From Pedobacter alluvionis (lineage in GTDB: Bacteria; Bacteroidota; Bacteroidia; Sphingobacteriales; Sphingobacteriaceae), in contig NZ_RCCK01000012.1 of the NCBI RefSeq assembly GCF_003664035.1, positions 496,001 through 560,000 on the forward strand: a stretch of 64,000 nucleotides of DNA, written 5' to 3'. Shown here piece after piece: positions 27,001-35,614 of the stretch. The translations under genes and the position numbers were made by a program. Within the stretch, counting starts at the first letter, position 1. Every line of letters starts with the position of its first letter. The notes under the pieces were generated by a model. The model was given only the letters and a program-made list of their open reading frames with translations, ran no database searches and was not told the DNA's origin.

Positions 27001-27488
27001 CCTACGCTTGCACCATTTTTAATGGAAACACTAACCCCCGGAAGCGTTTCCCCCGTAGCTTTATCAGCAACAACACCTTTAACCTCAATTTTTACCGCTA
27101 AACTTACGGCAACAACTGGCAAATTCTCTTTGCGGCTGATCACGATGGTTTTGTTAACGATGTTATAGCTCAGGTTTTGATCTTTTAAAGAAACATTCAA
27201 AGCATCTACCAATGATGTGTTATTGAACTCGACCATTACCTCTGGTTTATCCTGTAGCAATTGTCCTTTGTAAAAGAAAAAATAGCCCGTTTGCTTTTTA
27301 ATCTCCTTAAAAACTTGTTTAAGTGAGGTTTTTCTTCGAGAGAGCGTTACGGTTTGCGAGAAGGTGGCTGCCGAAACATGTAAGGCGCCAACCAGTAGTA
27401 AAATCGTAGTCAATTTCATGACCAATAAAAATTTAATCTTTACCCTCCGCATGTCGCACACGGGGTTGTAAAGGGTAGTTAATTTCAT
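24087..27488 (-). CDS. SusC/RagA-family TonB-linked outer-membrane transporter with STN domain
   Basis: 1133 residues. After a signal segment (to about 42) comes an STN domain (about 45-120; LKQVFKEIKKQTGYFFFYKG), a carboxypeptidase-like beta domain (about 135-215; KGVVADKATGETLPGVSV), the plug (MNDVVVTGYQT, about 217-350) and a large TonB-dependent barrel. The STN domain is the part that signals to a FecR-type anti-sigma factor when substrate binds, which matches the fecR and sigma genes directly upstream. Substrate is not evident from sequence. The first ATG gives a long polar lead before MRRVKIKFLLVMKLTTILL; a start at a later Met is possible. Confidence 0.95.
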   Translation of the reverse strand: MKLTTLYNPVCDMRRVKIKFLLVMKLTTILLLVGALHVSAATFSQTVTLSRRKTSLKQVFKEIKKQTGYFFFYKGQLLQDKPEVMVEFNNTSLVDALNVSLKDQNLSYNIVNKTIVISRKENLPVVAVSLAVKIEVKGVVADKATGETLPGVSVSIKNGASVGITNDKGEFKVNVDEGSILVFSYVGYDLFEARVTGTKTLNVKLTSKMTQMNDVVVTGYQTIKKDNYTGNAVTISGDQLRRVNPQNLLQSIGTFDPSFKLIDNNLAGSNPNRIPSINVRGASALPSGDGQVLRRDDIQGSVNMPVFMLDGYEVSVQKVFDLDVNRIASVTSLKDAAATAIYGSRAANGVIVITTKTPVEGKLRIEYNYELNLTAADLSDYQVLNAAEKLDYEVLAGLYNSSKQQVSQDQLDEIYYHKKANVVGGVNSYWLSQPLRNTIGHKHAVNLDGGSQAFRYNVNLRYQTRPGAMKGSARDQYSGGMSFQYNVKKIQFRNELSITQVGATESPYGDFSNYVRMNPYYPLQDANGMAMRISDIYEKSDRSREYVFNPLFDAGLSSFNKSKYTEIIDNLSADLEVAKDLRLRGQMSVTTRSNTDDVFTSPMANKYYLYTTDKIDEKGEYTNREMKETYWDSNIRLTWLKQIGGSYFNALVGVNARTELRDQKEFTAIGFANDRFTSIGFAKGYAEDGKPQSRLENARLFGSFFTMNYSYKNRYLMDGTVRIDGSSKFGVNNKLAPFWSFGLGWNVHQEEFLQGNPVISQLRIKASTGLTGSVEFDPYLSKTIYKYNTGNWYSSGIGAGVSSYGNENLGWQKTRMTDIGIDIGLFKDRVMIMPRIYKKFTKDILADITLPPSTGFLSYKENLGDMENKGAELGITVDALRSKDWSVNLNANMVTNRNKVVRISNALKKYNDRADELQSVKPGDGGYRGIPLLRFSEGQPFNAIYGVRSLGIDPENGRELYLKKDGTLTYDYDKRDYVVIGDPNPKVSGYFGGTVNYKRFSLYVQFQTYFGGDKYNLTLVERVENADPRYNVDKRVFEEKWKQPGDLSFYKNIADNGETDVSSRFIQPDNLINLQSVNFSYDMNKKIASKLSMSSLMFQVTANDVVRWSSVKEERGINYPFTRSLTFSVRAAF

Positions 27489-27693
27489 ACCTTTGTAATG
27501 AATGAGGTTAAAAAATAGCAGCTGGGTTTCGAAGCAAGCTGCTTGTCCAAATTTCTACCGGAAGCGTTGTCGCGCTTTCGGTTTTTTTTTAAGGTAGGAT
27601 GCTAAATTTCTGGTAGTTTTTTCATCATAAAGTTTAGTTAGTTCGTGAATTGGTTGGTTGATTTCTTGGCTGTTTAAAGAAAGCCATTCTTGT

Positions 27694-28812
27694 TTAATTT
27701 CTTGTTACGGTAAGCACTTTGCCTTTTATATCAATATGAACGTGGTTAAGTTCTAATATTTCAAATACCTCTGCCAGGTTGCTGTTTCTAGGAATTTCGC
27801 CTACATATTTTTCTGTTGAAATTTTGCCCTGATAAACTACATCTACATCATACCAACGCGAAATCTGCCGCATAATGATTTGCAGATCATCATTATCAAA
27901 AGAGAAAATATTATTCTTCCAGGCCATTTCTTTGTCAAGATCAATCTGCTGATTGAGCGTTAATTTAGCTGTGCTTATATTTAGCTTCGATTGTTCGCCC
28001 GGGTGCAGCTTTACAGTGCCAGAGGCATTGCTCACTTTTACTGCTCCTTCTAAAAGCGTGGTTTTAACAAGAGCTTCATCCCTGTAGGCATTAATATTAA
28101 AATGCGTACCTAAAACTTCAACGGTTTGTGCATCTGTTTTTACCTTAAAAGGACGGGTATGGTCTTTTGAAACCTCAAAATAAGCTTCACCATTAAGTTC
28201 TACTACCCTTTCTTTTTTTGCAAAGGCATAAGGGTACTTTAATGTTGTGGCCGCATTAAGCCAAACTTTTGTTCCATCGGGCAGGCTTACCTGGTATTGT
28301 CCGCCACGAGGCGTGCTAATGGTATTTGAGCCTGTAACCGGTGCATTTGGAATTTCTTTAATGATGTATTCGAGTTGACCGTTTTTAGTCTTGTGGATGA
28401 TGATACCGCTCTGGCTCGCAATCTGACCGTTTTTAGCATCATCCAGATTTACCACCGTTCCATCGGCCAGTGTTAACATCGCTTTATTTCCACCTGGAAG
28501 AATATCTTTTAATTCTGTTTTAGCTGTTACTGGAAGAGTACTACGACCTGTTATAAAATAGAGCCCTATGCTAAAGCATAAAATAATACTGGCCGCTATC
28601 GCAATGCGCTTAACCGTAACCAATTTTACAGATTGTCTTCCTGGTTTTAACCGATTCCATACTTCTTCTTTGCTGGTTTCAATCAGTAAATGATCAGGAG
28701 CCTCTTTTTGGAAAGGCAACTGAAGGTACCATGCTTCTACAACAGCGATTTCTTCGGGCGTACAATGGCCTGAACGGTATTTATCTAAAAGCTTTTTTGC
28801 ATTTTTCTCCAT
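27694..28812 (-). CDS. FecR-type anti-sigma factor
   Basis: 372 residues. The N-terminal ~65 residues form the cytoplasmic sigma-binding part, a transmembrane helix follows (about 69-88, IAIAASIILCFSIGLYFITG), then the periplasmic FecR domain (STPRGGQYQVSLPDGTKVWLNA) and a C-terminal STN-like DUF4974 segment (ISRWYDVDVVYQGK). It should hold the adjacent ECF sigma factor inactive until the STN-containing SusC signals occupancy. It lies 205 bp upstream of susC and 144 bp downstream of the sigma gene. Confidence 0.93.
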   Translation of the reverse strand: MEKNAKKLLDKYRSGHCTPEEIAVVEAWYLQLPFQKEAPDHLLIETSKEEVWNRLKPGRQSVKLVTVKRIAIAASIILCFSIGLYFITGRSTLPVTAKTELKDILPGGNKAMLTLADGTVVNLDDAKNGQIASQSGIIIHKTKNGQLEYIIKEIPNAPVTGSNTISTPRGGQYQVSLPDGTKVWLNAATTLKYPYAFAKKERVVELNGEAYFEVSKDHTRPFKVKTDAQTVEVLGTHFNINAYRDEALVKTTLLEGAVKVSNASGTVKLHPGEQSKLNISTAKLTLNQQIDLDKEMAWKNNIFSFDNDDLQIIMRQISRWYDVDVVYQGKISTEKYVGEIPRNSNLAEVFEILELNHVHIDIKGKVLTVTRN

Positions 28813-28956
28813 TACAAAGAAATCTAGTTTAGTTGGTTAGTATATATACGGCGAAGCTATAGCCTTGGGGGTATCGAAAATTATTTTTTTTCAAATATAT
28901 TTTCAATACAGCTTAATTTGAAGAGAAAAGTCTGAATTTAAGTCTTTTATGGCAGA

Positions 28957-29541
28957 TTACCTATAGGTTTTTAAAAGGAAAGCAACATAAATAACTACTC
29001 CTAACCTCGATTTAAGAATTCGGAGCGCTTTTTTAACCTGCGTTTTGACCGTTAACTCAGAAAGCCCTAATTGGAGTGCAATTTCTTTATGTGATTTGTT
29101 TTCTTTACGGCTTAAAATAAATATTTCGCGCATTTTTGACGGCAAAGCATCAATTTCTTGCTCAATTAGTACTGCCATTTGCTTTTCACGCACCATATCA
29201 TCAGTAGACAGATGATCCTGATCTATATAATCCTGCAAAGAATCAACGTATTTACTTTCTACTTTTTGATGCGCAAAGACATCCAGTACACGGTTACGCA
29301 CTGCTGTATATAAATATGCTGATAAATTACCGTCAGGTGCTACCTGTAAACGTTTAACCCAAAGTGATTCGAATAACTGGTGTAATACATCCTTTGCTTC
29401 TTCATCATCATTTAAGCGTTTGTTGGCGTGAATGAAAAGCAGGCCATAAAAACGGTTGTAAATTTCAGTAAAAGCAAGCTCATCACCTTGAGTTAACAAG
29501 TATGCCAATTCGCTATCAGAATATGAACGGTAAACACGCAT
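28957..29541 (-). CDS. ECF RNA polymerase sigma factor
   Basis: 194 residues from the ATG at 29541 (MRVYRSYSDSELA). Region 2 spans about 10-80 (DELAFTEIYNRFYGLLFIHA) and region 4 about 125-180 (LPSKMREIFILSRKENKSHK, then ELTVKTQVKKAL). An in-frame ATG at 29580 exists, but a TAnnTTTG promoter box lies between the two (29551-29558), so the downstream start is preferred. It is predicted to activate the SusCD locus under control of the FecR protein encoded next. Confidence 0.92.
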   Translation of the reverse strand: MRVYRSYSDSELAYLLTQGDELAFTEIYNRFYGLLFIHANKRLNDDEEAKDVLHQLFESLWVKRLQVAPDGNLSAYLYTAVRNRVLDVFAHQKVESKYVDSLQDYIDQDHLSTDDMVREKQMAVLIEQEIDALPSKMREIFILSRKENKSHKEIALQLGLSELTVKTQVKKALRILKSRLGVVIYVAFLLKTYR

Positions 29542-29550
29542 AGAGATAAA

Positions 29551-29558
29551 CAAAGATA
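29551..29558 (-). promoter_or_regulatory. Candidate -7 box of the sigma-factor gene
   Basis: On the minus strand this reads TATCTTTG, a match to TAnnTTTG, 9 bp before the ATG at 29541. It decides in favour of that start and implies a very short or absent leader. Confidence 0.4.
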
Positions 29559-29744
29559 ATACAAATACAATCGGTTTCATTGGCTTGTATCAGGGTATAT
29601 CTTACTTATCTCTTGAAAGTTGTAACTTTTTACATGGAAATAGCGATTTTTAAAGCGAAAAAAGTAATTAAACAATTTTGGCAGGTTTAGTAAAGAAAAA
29701 CAGTCATAAACTGGACAAACTTGATGCACAAAGCTAAAAATAGT

Positions 29745-29910
29745 GTGCAATCCAGGCTTATCTTTCAACACAAACACCAATAGATGAAGTTGAAGATTTG
29801 GTTTTGGTTGGTGGGATATTGACCGATGGATTAAAAGTTTTTAACCACAGATGCACACAGATCAACACGGATTTGATAGCTGTGTCCATCTTTTTTTATC
29901 TGTGGTTAAA
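29745..29910 (+). repeat. 165-bp direct repeat, copy 1
   Basis: This stretch recurs at 29954-30118 with one substitution (aacacgg versus aacaggg) and one T more in a T-run. Inside it AACCACAGAT and ATCTGTGGTT are inverted ends of a ~75-bp palindromic element, so each copy is a unique part plus a hairpin. The near identity shows a recent duplication. Confidence 0.9.
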
Positions 29911-29953
29911 CATAAAACAGATAAGCCTGAATGCCTGCTGCAAAAAGTAGCAG

Positions 29954-30118
29954 GTGCAATCCAGGCTTATCTTTCAACACAAACACCAATAGATGAAGTT
30001 GAAGATTTGGTTTTGGTTGGTGGGATATTGACCGATGGATTAAAAGTTTTTAACCACAGATGCACACAGATCAACAGGGATTTGATAGCTGTGTCCATCT
30101 TTTTTATCTGTGGTTAAA
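29954..30118 (+). repeat. 165-bp direct repeat, copy 2
   Basis: Second copy of 29745-29910, separated from it by 43 bp. It carries the same inner inverted ends, AACCACAGAT and ATCTGTGGTT. It lies 44 bp beyond the 3' end of the heme oxygenase gene. The frame 29851-30117 that runs through both copies is not considered coding. Confidence 0.9.
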
Positions 30119-30162
30119 TTATTTCTACTTTTGCCTAAAGGAATTAACTTAATCACGTTGTA

Positions 30163-30729
30163 TTAAACCGTACCTACCCGCTCTTTTTCGAAAACAGAAG
30201 CAAAATGTTTAAAGGTTTCGTTTGCTGCAACAATAGCCTCTTGTTCTTCTTGCTCAGTTTTTGCCTGTGCATTTAAAACAGCTATAAAATTGCCCCACAT
30301 CATGCCAGTAGCTTCTCCATAACCCGAAAAGAAGGAAACACCTTTGGTTACCCCTCCTTTTTCGAGCATTTTAACAATAATGCTTCCGCCCATAATTGAA
30401 CCCTCCAATACGTATAATGCGCCTAAAGCCTGTACGGCATTTTCAATTTTTGGTACAGTTGTAAATGGAAGATCAGTAATATCTACACCGAGTTCTAAAA
30501 TATCAGCTTTAATATAGTCCGAATTTCTACGCTGGGCATAATCCGGTAAAACCGATGCCGTGATAAAAGGTTTAATCGTTGCCTCAATATGGCTGAAGTA
30601 CGCAAAAAAATGTTTCAATAAATCTGCATAGTCCTGATTGCTTCTGATTGCTTTCAGCTTTAAAACAACCTGTTTCTCTAAATTCTGGTGTTCGGCTTTT
30701 GTAGCCTCTTTAATATTTGTACTTAACAT
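30163..30729 (-). CDS. Biliverdin-producing heme oxygenase
   Basis: 188 residues, soluble. It opens heme to biliverdin, CO and ferrous iron in the cytoplasm. The N-terminal IKEATKAEHQNLEKQV puts the proximal heme ligand at His14, and ALYVLEGSIMGGSIIVK (about 103-119) is the glycine-rich distal-helix segment. It is the last gene of the minus-strand heme operon, 26 bp after the TonB receptor. Together they import heme and release its iron. The electron donor is not encoded here. Confidence 0.92.
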   Translation of the reverse strand: MLSTNIKEATKAEHQNLEKQVVLKLKAIRSNQDYADLLKHFFAYFSHIEATIKPFITASVLPDYAQRRNSDYIKADILELGVDITDLPFTTVPKIENAVQALGALYVLEGSIMGGSIIVKMLEKGGVTKGVSFFSGYGEATGMMWGNFIAVLNAQAKTEQEEQEAIVAANETFKHFASVFEKERVGTV

Positions 30730-30755
30730 GTTTTGTAATTTATGGTATTTGAAAT

Positions 30756-33119
30756 TTAATCTTTATATAGTCGGTACGTTAAACCAGCCAGCAGTACGCG
30801 CCCCGGCTGTCCGGGCATTAACCGGTCAGTATAGTTTAAAATGTTATCTGCTGTAAGTCTGATGCTCAAATGCTGTTTCATTAATTTCTTTTCGAAAGCA
30901 GCATTAAACATAAAAAAACCATTTACAAAGGTGTCATAGCGATCGATAAAATGGTTTCCATTGCGGTCGCCAAAAGGATATTTACCCCTGTAATTTACGC
31001 GTATGTTTAAGCTGGCATCCCAGGGACGGTAATTATAAAAAGCTTTAAAATTGGCCATGTGACGCGATCTGTTTTCAATCCCCCAATAATCGGAAGGTTT
31101 TGGTGCATAGGAGTTTCCGGTTGCGGGATCATGGATATTCTGGTTATAAGGATAATGCCCGGTTTTAATGCTATCAATTACGCTTAAATCTTTCGCAATG
31201 AGGTATTGATAACCTGCACTCAATTCTAAATTTTTAAGCGGACTAATGGAAAAAGAAACATCTATACCTTTATTTACGGCCTCAGGAAGATTTTGATAGG
31301 TATAAATATTCCGGTTTCCGCTGCCCGTAGCTACCTGAATGCTGTTGATCTGGTTGCGTAAGGCGTGGTGAAAAATCCCTGCCTCTACTTTTATGTTTTC
31401 TTTAGGTTTCCACTCCAGACTTAAATTTAACGAAGTGCTTCTTTCTGCCTGTAAATTTTGATCCAGCTGATTTAGCAGAAATTGTCTGATCTCACTAATC
31501 TGTCCCTGAGCCTGCAGCTGATTTAGCGTTTGCCTCAATACTTCATTTCCAATAACCAGGTAATTTGCTGCTGGATTATAAAAAACAAGGTACCTCGATT
31601 TAAAATCGGGTGCTTTAAATCCTGTGCCTGCACCGGCCTTAAAGGTTAAAGTTGGGATAATTTTATACTGCAGGCCTAAACTGGGGTTAAGTTTACTGCC
31701 GTAGGTATTGGTTAAGTCGTAACGCAGCCCTGCAACCACCCCCAATTGTTTAGTGAGTTGCCAATCGCCCTGAAGAAAAGCAAAACCTGAACTTACTGAA
31801 GCTGGATTGGTTAGCGAAACATCATTCATACTTTAGATACTACTGCCCAAACCGCCTGTTAATTTAAGTTCATCGTTTACACCATAGGCAAACTGCTGTT
31901 CGAAACGGTGTAAGTTCTGTGCGAAAATATCTTTTGTAATGGAGCTATTGGTCTGTTGCCAATCTATACTTTGGTCTGACCGGAAATTAGTATAATAATA
32001 ACGGCTCATGCTGCGCAAACCCGAACTAAAGTTATGGTCATATATGGCCGAAAGGTTTAAATCCTGCTCATCCTGACTGTCGCCTGAAATAATGCCCAAA
32101 CCAAAATCTTTCGACATAAACGATTTTCGTAGTCCGTAGCGACCACTAAAACCAATCGTACTTTTTGGCGTTAGGCGGTAACGGATTCTCCCTTGCAAAG
32201 CATAATTGTCGTAAGGTGGTGCAGTAGTACCCTGTTGAATATATTTTGGATTGGTATTGAAACCGTCTGTCCGGTAATAATTTGCAGATACATTGGCCGA
32301 TCCTCTTTGCGAGGCAAATGGCGTTTCTCCTTCGAGGGTAATATCGGCAATATTCAAACTTCCATAATTTGCGGCAACCGACGCCTGCGGCTGTAAAGCG
32401 CCATAGCGGGTTACGATATTAATCGCCCCGCCGAGCGCTTCGCTTCCAAAGAGACAGGAAGACGCACCTTTAATAATTTCAATCCGTTCGATATTGGAAA
32501 CGCTGATCCTGGACAGATCAAAATTTCCACTGTTGCGGCCAACCATGGGCTGTCCATCAATTAAAATCATCACATATTCACTGCTAAAACCTTGCATCTG
32601 TACACCAACAGACCTTGCGCCACCACCAATGTTGTTTACTATGGCAATCCCGGTCTGTTCTTTCAATACCTCATCTAACCTCCTACTGCCCATTAATTCG
32701 ATGGTTCGCCTGCTGATTACGGTAACAGGCATTGCACTGCGTTCTAACTTTAACAAGTTATCTGGAGCAGCACGGTTTTCGGATACGGCAACCTCGTTAA
32801 GTGCTCGTTCATCGTCTGATAGTTTAATTATTAAGTTATTTGCAGCCACAGAACCGATTTTAATATTGGCTTGATGATTGATTTTGCCGACCATACTCAC
32901 GGTAATGTTATAGTTACCGGTAAATATCCTGTTGAAGCTAAAATTTCCTTTAGCGTCGGTTTCGCTGCTATGCCCGTCAGGCTCCAAACTTATGGTTGCA
33001 CCACGCAAAGGTTTATCAAACTCATCGGTAACCTTGCCTTTTAAACTTCCATAATCTTGTGCGGTAACTGTTAAATGTAAAGTGACAAGAAGTAATATGA
33101 TGGTGGATAGTTTAAACAT
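30756..33119 (-). pseudogene. Heme-type TonB-dependent receptor interrupted by one in-frame stop
   Basis: A 33119-31833 frame (428 residues) holds the signal peptide (about 1-20), a carboxypeptidase-like domain (about 27-105), the plug (about 125-235) and the first barrel strands. It stops at TAA (31833-31835), and the same frame resumes at once with AGT ATG, giving 357 more residues that supply the rest of the barrel to the C-terminal TYRLYKD. Without the stop, the protein would be ~787 residues, normal for a TonB receptor. Its position among HmuY, protease and heme oxygenase genes marks it as the heme or hemophore receptor. The stop could be a true nonsense mutation, a sequencing error, or a readthrough site; the coding character is undamaged on both sides. 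Confidence 0.85.
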
Positions 33120-33166
33120 TTTTAATTAGGTGTTATTATTTAGGATTAGGTTTTTACCTTTCCTGT

Positions 33167-34444
33167 TTATTTTCTTAATCGTAACCTGTTTTCAAGCATT
33201 ACGCTTTCTACATTATTTATCGGTAAAATGTCAGCTTTAACATTGGCAATTTTACCTGTTGTGGCCAGTTTGTTTGCGGTTAGTGTTCTGGTTCCGTTAA
33301 TCAGCGAAAGTGCGGTATTTAAGCACAGCTCATCCGGATCACCCAAAACCGGATTATCTATTCCTTTTATCATTACGTCTGGCTGCATACCTGTAAAATA
33401 ATCAGACCAGCCATTGGCATTTTTAATCAAAAAACTGCTGAGGTAAACGCTGTACTGATCGATATTGATTCCAAAAAAGCCTACTGGTTTGCCATAGGTT
33501 TTCTCTCCGATCAGTTTCACATCAAAATAGGGTTTCAGACTGCTGATCAGCATTTCACTAGCCGAGGCGGTATTGCCTGAAACGATGAAATAAACGGATT
33601 GAATGGTTTGTAAACTTCCTTTTTTGTTAAATTTATAGGTATTGCCCGCAATGGTATAATCTACATCGGCCATGGTGGCACTCCGGCCATTGTAAACAGC
33701 TGTTTTTCCATTGGCATCTAAATAAGGTTGATGTTTTAGTATCGGAACGGTCCCATTCTGCATTGCTGGATTAAATGCCTCGCTGTACATTACTTTACCG
33801 TTCAGGCTGGATGGAACAATTAAATCGGCCACGTATTCTGCAGTTTCGAGATAACCGCCTCCGTTGCTCCGCAGGTCGATTATAATCACCTTTGGATTAG
33901 AAACTGCAAATTCTGCAAAAGTCTGATCTAAGGCCGCTTTACTACTATTTAATGAAGGGAACGAACTCAAAGCCAGATAAGCTACAAGCGTATTTCCATT
34001 GTTAATTACTTTACTGGTCAATACAGCAGCGTCTGGCTGTCCTATCCCCGCAGTGTTTCCAGGAATACTCCTTCCCAACTGAAGGTTAGAATATTTTGGA
34101 TTCTCAAAGTAAACAGGTAATTCGTAAGGACTACCGGTAGCAACATTTATTTTAAGCTGCGAAATATCGAACAACTCTTTCCTGAAAGTGGTAATATCAG
34201 AACCGACACCTACATATTTTTGCCTCGGATTAAATTCGGCATAACCTGGCAGTGCCTCGTTCCATAAGTATACCTGTTTGGCATATAGAAAAATAGAATC
34301 TAGCGTAAACTGGGTACGCGTACCCGTTGTTGGCGAAACAATTTCTTCCGCATCATCAACAGAAACCTGTGCCTTTTTACAGGCAGAGGTTCCTGTTAGA
34401 ATCAGCGTAAGAAGCGCGAAATATATCTTGAAATAATGTTGCAC
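33167..34444 (-). CDS. S41-family (C-terminal processing type) peptidase lipoprotein
   Basis: 425 residues, lipobox GTSAC with lipidated Cys at 22. The S41 core is visible: VIIIDLRSNGGGYLETAEYV (about 185-204), the catalytic serine in SGNTASASE and the lysine region GEKTYGKPVG. In the heme operon, 47 bp upstream of the TonB receptor, a surface protease could release heme from host or environmental hemoproteins; this is inference by analogy with protease-assisted heme capture in Porphyromonas. The tail QPDVMIKGIDNPVLGDPDELCLNTAL is also family-like. Confidence 0.9.
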   Translation of the reverse strand: MQHYFKIYFALLTLILTGTSACKKAQVSVDDAEEIVSPTTGTRTQFTLDSIFLYAKQVYLWNEALPGYAEFNPRQKYVGVGSDITTFRKELFDISQLKINVATGSPYELPVYFENPKYSNLQLGRSIPGNTAGIGQPDAAVLTSKVINNGNTLVAYLALSSFPSLNSSKAALDQTFAEFAVSNPKVIIIDLRSNGGGYLETAEYVADLIVPSSLNGKVMYSEAFNPAMQNGTVPILKHQPYLDANGKTAVYNGRSATMADVDYTIAGNTYKFNKKGSLQTIQSVYFIVSGNTASASEMLISSLKPYFDVKLIGEKTYGKPVGFFGINIDQYSVYLSSFLIKNANGWSDYFTGMQPDVMIKGIDNPVLGDPDELCLNTALSLINGTRTLTANKLATTGKIANVKADILPINNVESVMLENRLRLRK

Positions 34445-34450
34445 GATATA

Positions 34451-35434
34451 CTAGTTAACAACAGTAATTATATCATCAAAATACCCTGAGGCTATACCAG
34501 CTGCATAATATTCTCCTGCAGGATAGTTATAGCTATATAAATCATAATTACCAGTGGGTAAATTATCGGGTACTTTTAATGTTAACTGACCTGTTTTGGT
34601 TTCCTTGATAATCAGGTCGTAAGTTTCTTTGGTGGCAGCATTGCGGATAGAAAATTTATTAACCAGTTCAATCCTGTTTGCGCCATTAAGTACAAACTCT
34701 TCGCCGAGTTTTAACGTGAGTTTTATCGCACTCAATTCTATAGGGGTAATGGCCGGGCGGCTATCAGTTACACCGAATGTACGTTCAAAAACCACACTTC
34801 TCTGTCCTGATACGATTTTTAATTGATAGGTGCCATCCGGTACGGTATTATCAACTGTTACGCTGAGTGCAATTGGTGTTATTGTTGCAATGGCAATTTC
34901 TTTTTCGGTATTATTAGCCGTATTTACCAAAAAAGCTTTGGTTTGTTCTTTATTGGCAATAATATTATCGCCGGTAACATTAATATTGCTCCCTCTGTTT
35001 ACAAAATTTTTAGTGTTATATACCGAAATCCCCGAAGAGATATTAATCTTAAGCAGCGGCTGATTGATCACTTTTTTGATCAGGTACTCTTTGGTTGTAC
35101 CATTTTGCGCGGTTACCACAAACCTGGTTGTTTCTTTAAAAGCCACACTTAGGCCCGAAGCAGGACTAACATTTGCCCTTTCTGATACCACGATGGTAGG
35201 CACAATATTATCTGGCACAGCCTGACCTGATGGCCAGTATATGATTAGGTTCTTTTCGTCGATTACAGCCTTCAATGGATTTCCGTGTGCATCTTTTATT
35301 GTAAAGCTTACAATATCGGCATAAGGAAAATCTTCGTATTCTTTTTTGCAGGCACTAAACAGGCTTAGTAAACAAAAAAGAAAAAGGTAGTATGAGCTGG
35401 CAGAGAAGCGTTTATATGTTGTATTCATAATCAA
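34451..35434 (-). CDS. Lipoprotein of the heme locus, DUF5018-like
   Basis: 327 residues (ATG 35434; a second ATG at 35428 is equally good). Lipobox SLFSAC. The part after the lipid anchor (IVSFTIKDAHGNPLKAVIDE, then ATVV-type and TRFVVTAQNGTTKEYLI strands) has the DUF5018/cadherin-like beta-sandwich pattern, followed by two immunoglobulin-like repeats. The gene at 36293-37258 encodes a protein of the same layout, so they are paralogues. It is 6 bp before the S41 protease gene. A surface binding or scaffold role is likely, but the ligand is not known. Confidence 0.72.
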   Translation of the reverse strand: MIMNTTYKRFSASSYYLFLFCLLSLFSACKKEYEDFPYADIVSFTIKDAHGNPLKAVIDEKNLIIYWPSGQAVPDNIVPTIVVSERANVSPASGLSVAFKETTRFVVTAQNGTTKEYLIKKVINQPLLKINISSGISVYNTKNFVNRGSNINVTGDNIIANKEQTKAFLVNTANNTEKEIAIATITPIALSVTVDNTVPDGTYQLKIVSGQRSVVFERTFGVTDSRPAITPIELSAIKLTLKLGEEFVLNGANRIELVNKFSIRNAATKETYDLIIKETKTGQLTLKVPDNLPTGNYDLYSYNYPAGEYYAAGIASGYFDDIITVVN

Positions 35435-35495
35435 TTATTGTTAGATTTGCATTTTTAGCGCCCGCAAATATGGTTTTACCCAAGGCTATATTTTT

Positions 35496-35517
35496 AAAAC
35501 GATTCGGGATTATTCCC
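35496..35517 (+). repeat. Inverted repeat flanking the small lipoprotein gene, left arm
   Basis: AAAACGATTCGGGATTATTC followed by CC. The same sequence lies inverted at 36242-36267 (with AGA inserted), on the other side of the gene at 35615-36208. The arms are 22 identical positions long and about 724 bp apart. Confidence 0.7.
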
Positions 35518-35543
35518 TTATTTGGGTTTATTTATGATTTTTA

Positions 35544-35575
35544 GGGACGATAAGTCGTGTTTTCGTCCCTTTTTT
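35544..35575. terminator. Hairpin downstream of the small lipoprotein gene
   Basis: GGGACGA (35544-35550) and TCGTCCC (35563-35569) form a 7-bp stem, with T6 following on the plus strand. An alternative inner stem, ACGA-TAAG-TCGT, is also possible. For the minus-strand genes there is no U-run, so it would act as a pausing or processing hairpin between 35615-36208 and 34451-35434 rather than as a strong terminator. Confidence 0.4.
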
Positions 35576-35614
35576 ATCTTTTTAATTAAGGATTTTCTTT
35601 GATTAAACTACTCC

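Noticed and set aside
29542..29580. Upstream ATG for the ECF sigma factor
   Set aside because: The added 13 residues lie over a TAnnTTTG box and do not match the family.
29851..30117. 88-codon frame
   Set aside because: It spans both 165-bp repeat copies; the frame is a by-product of the repeats.
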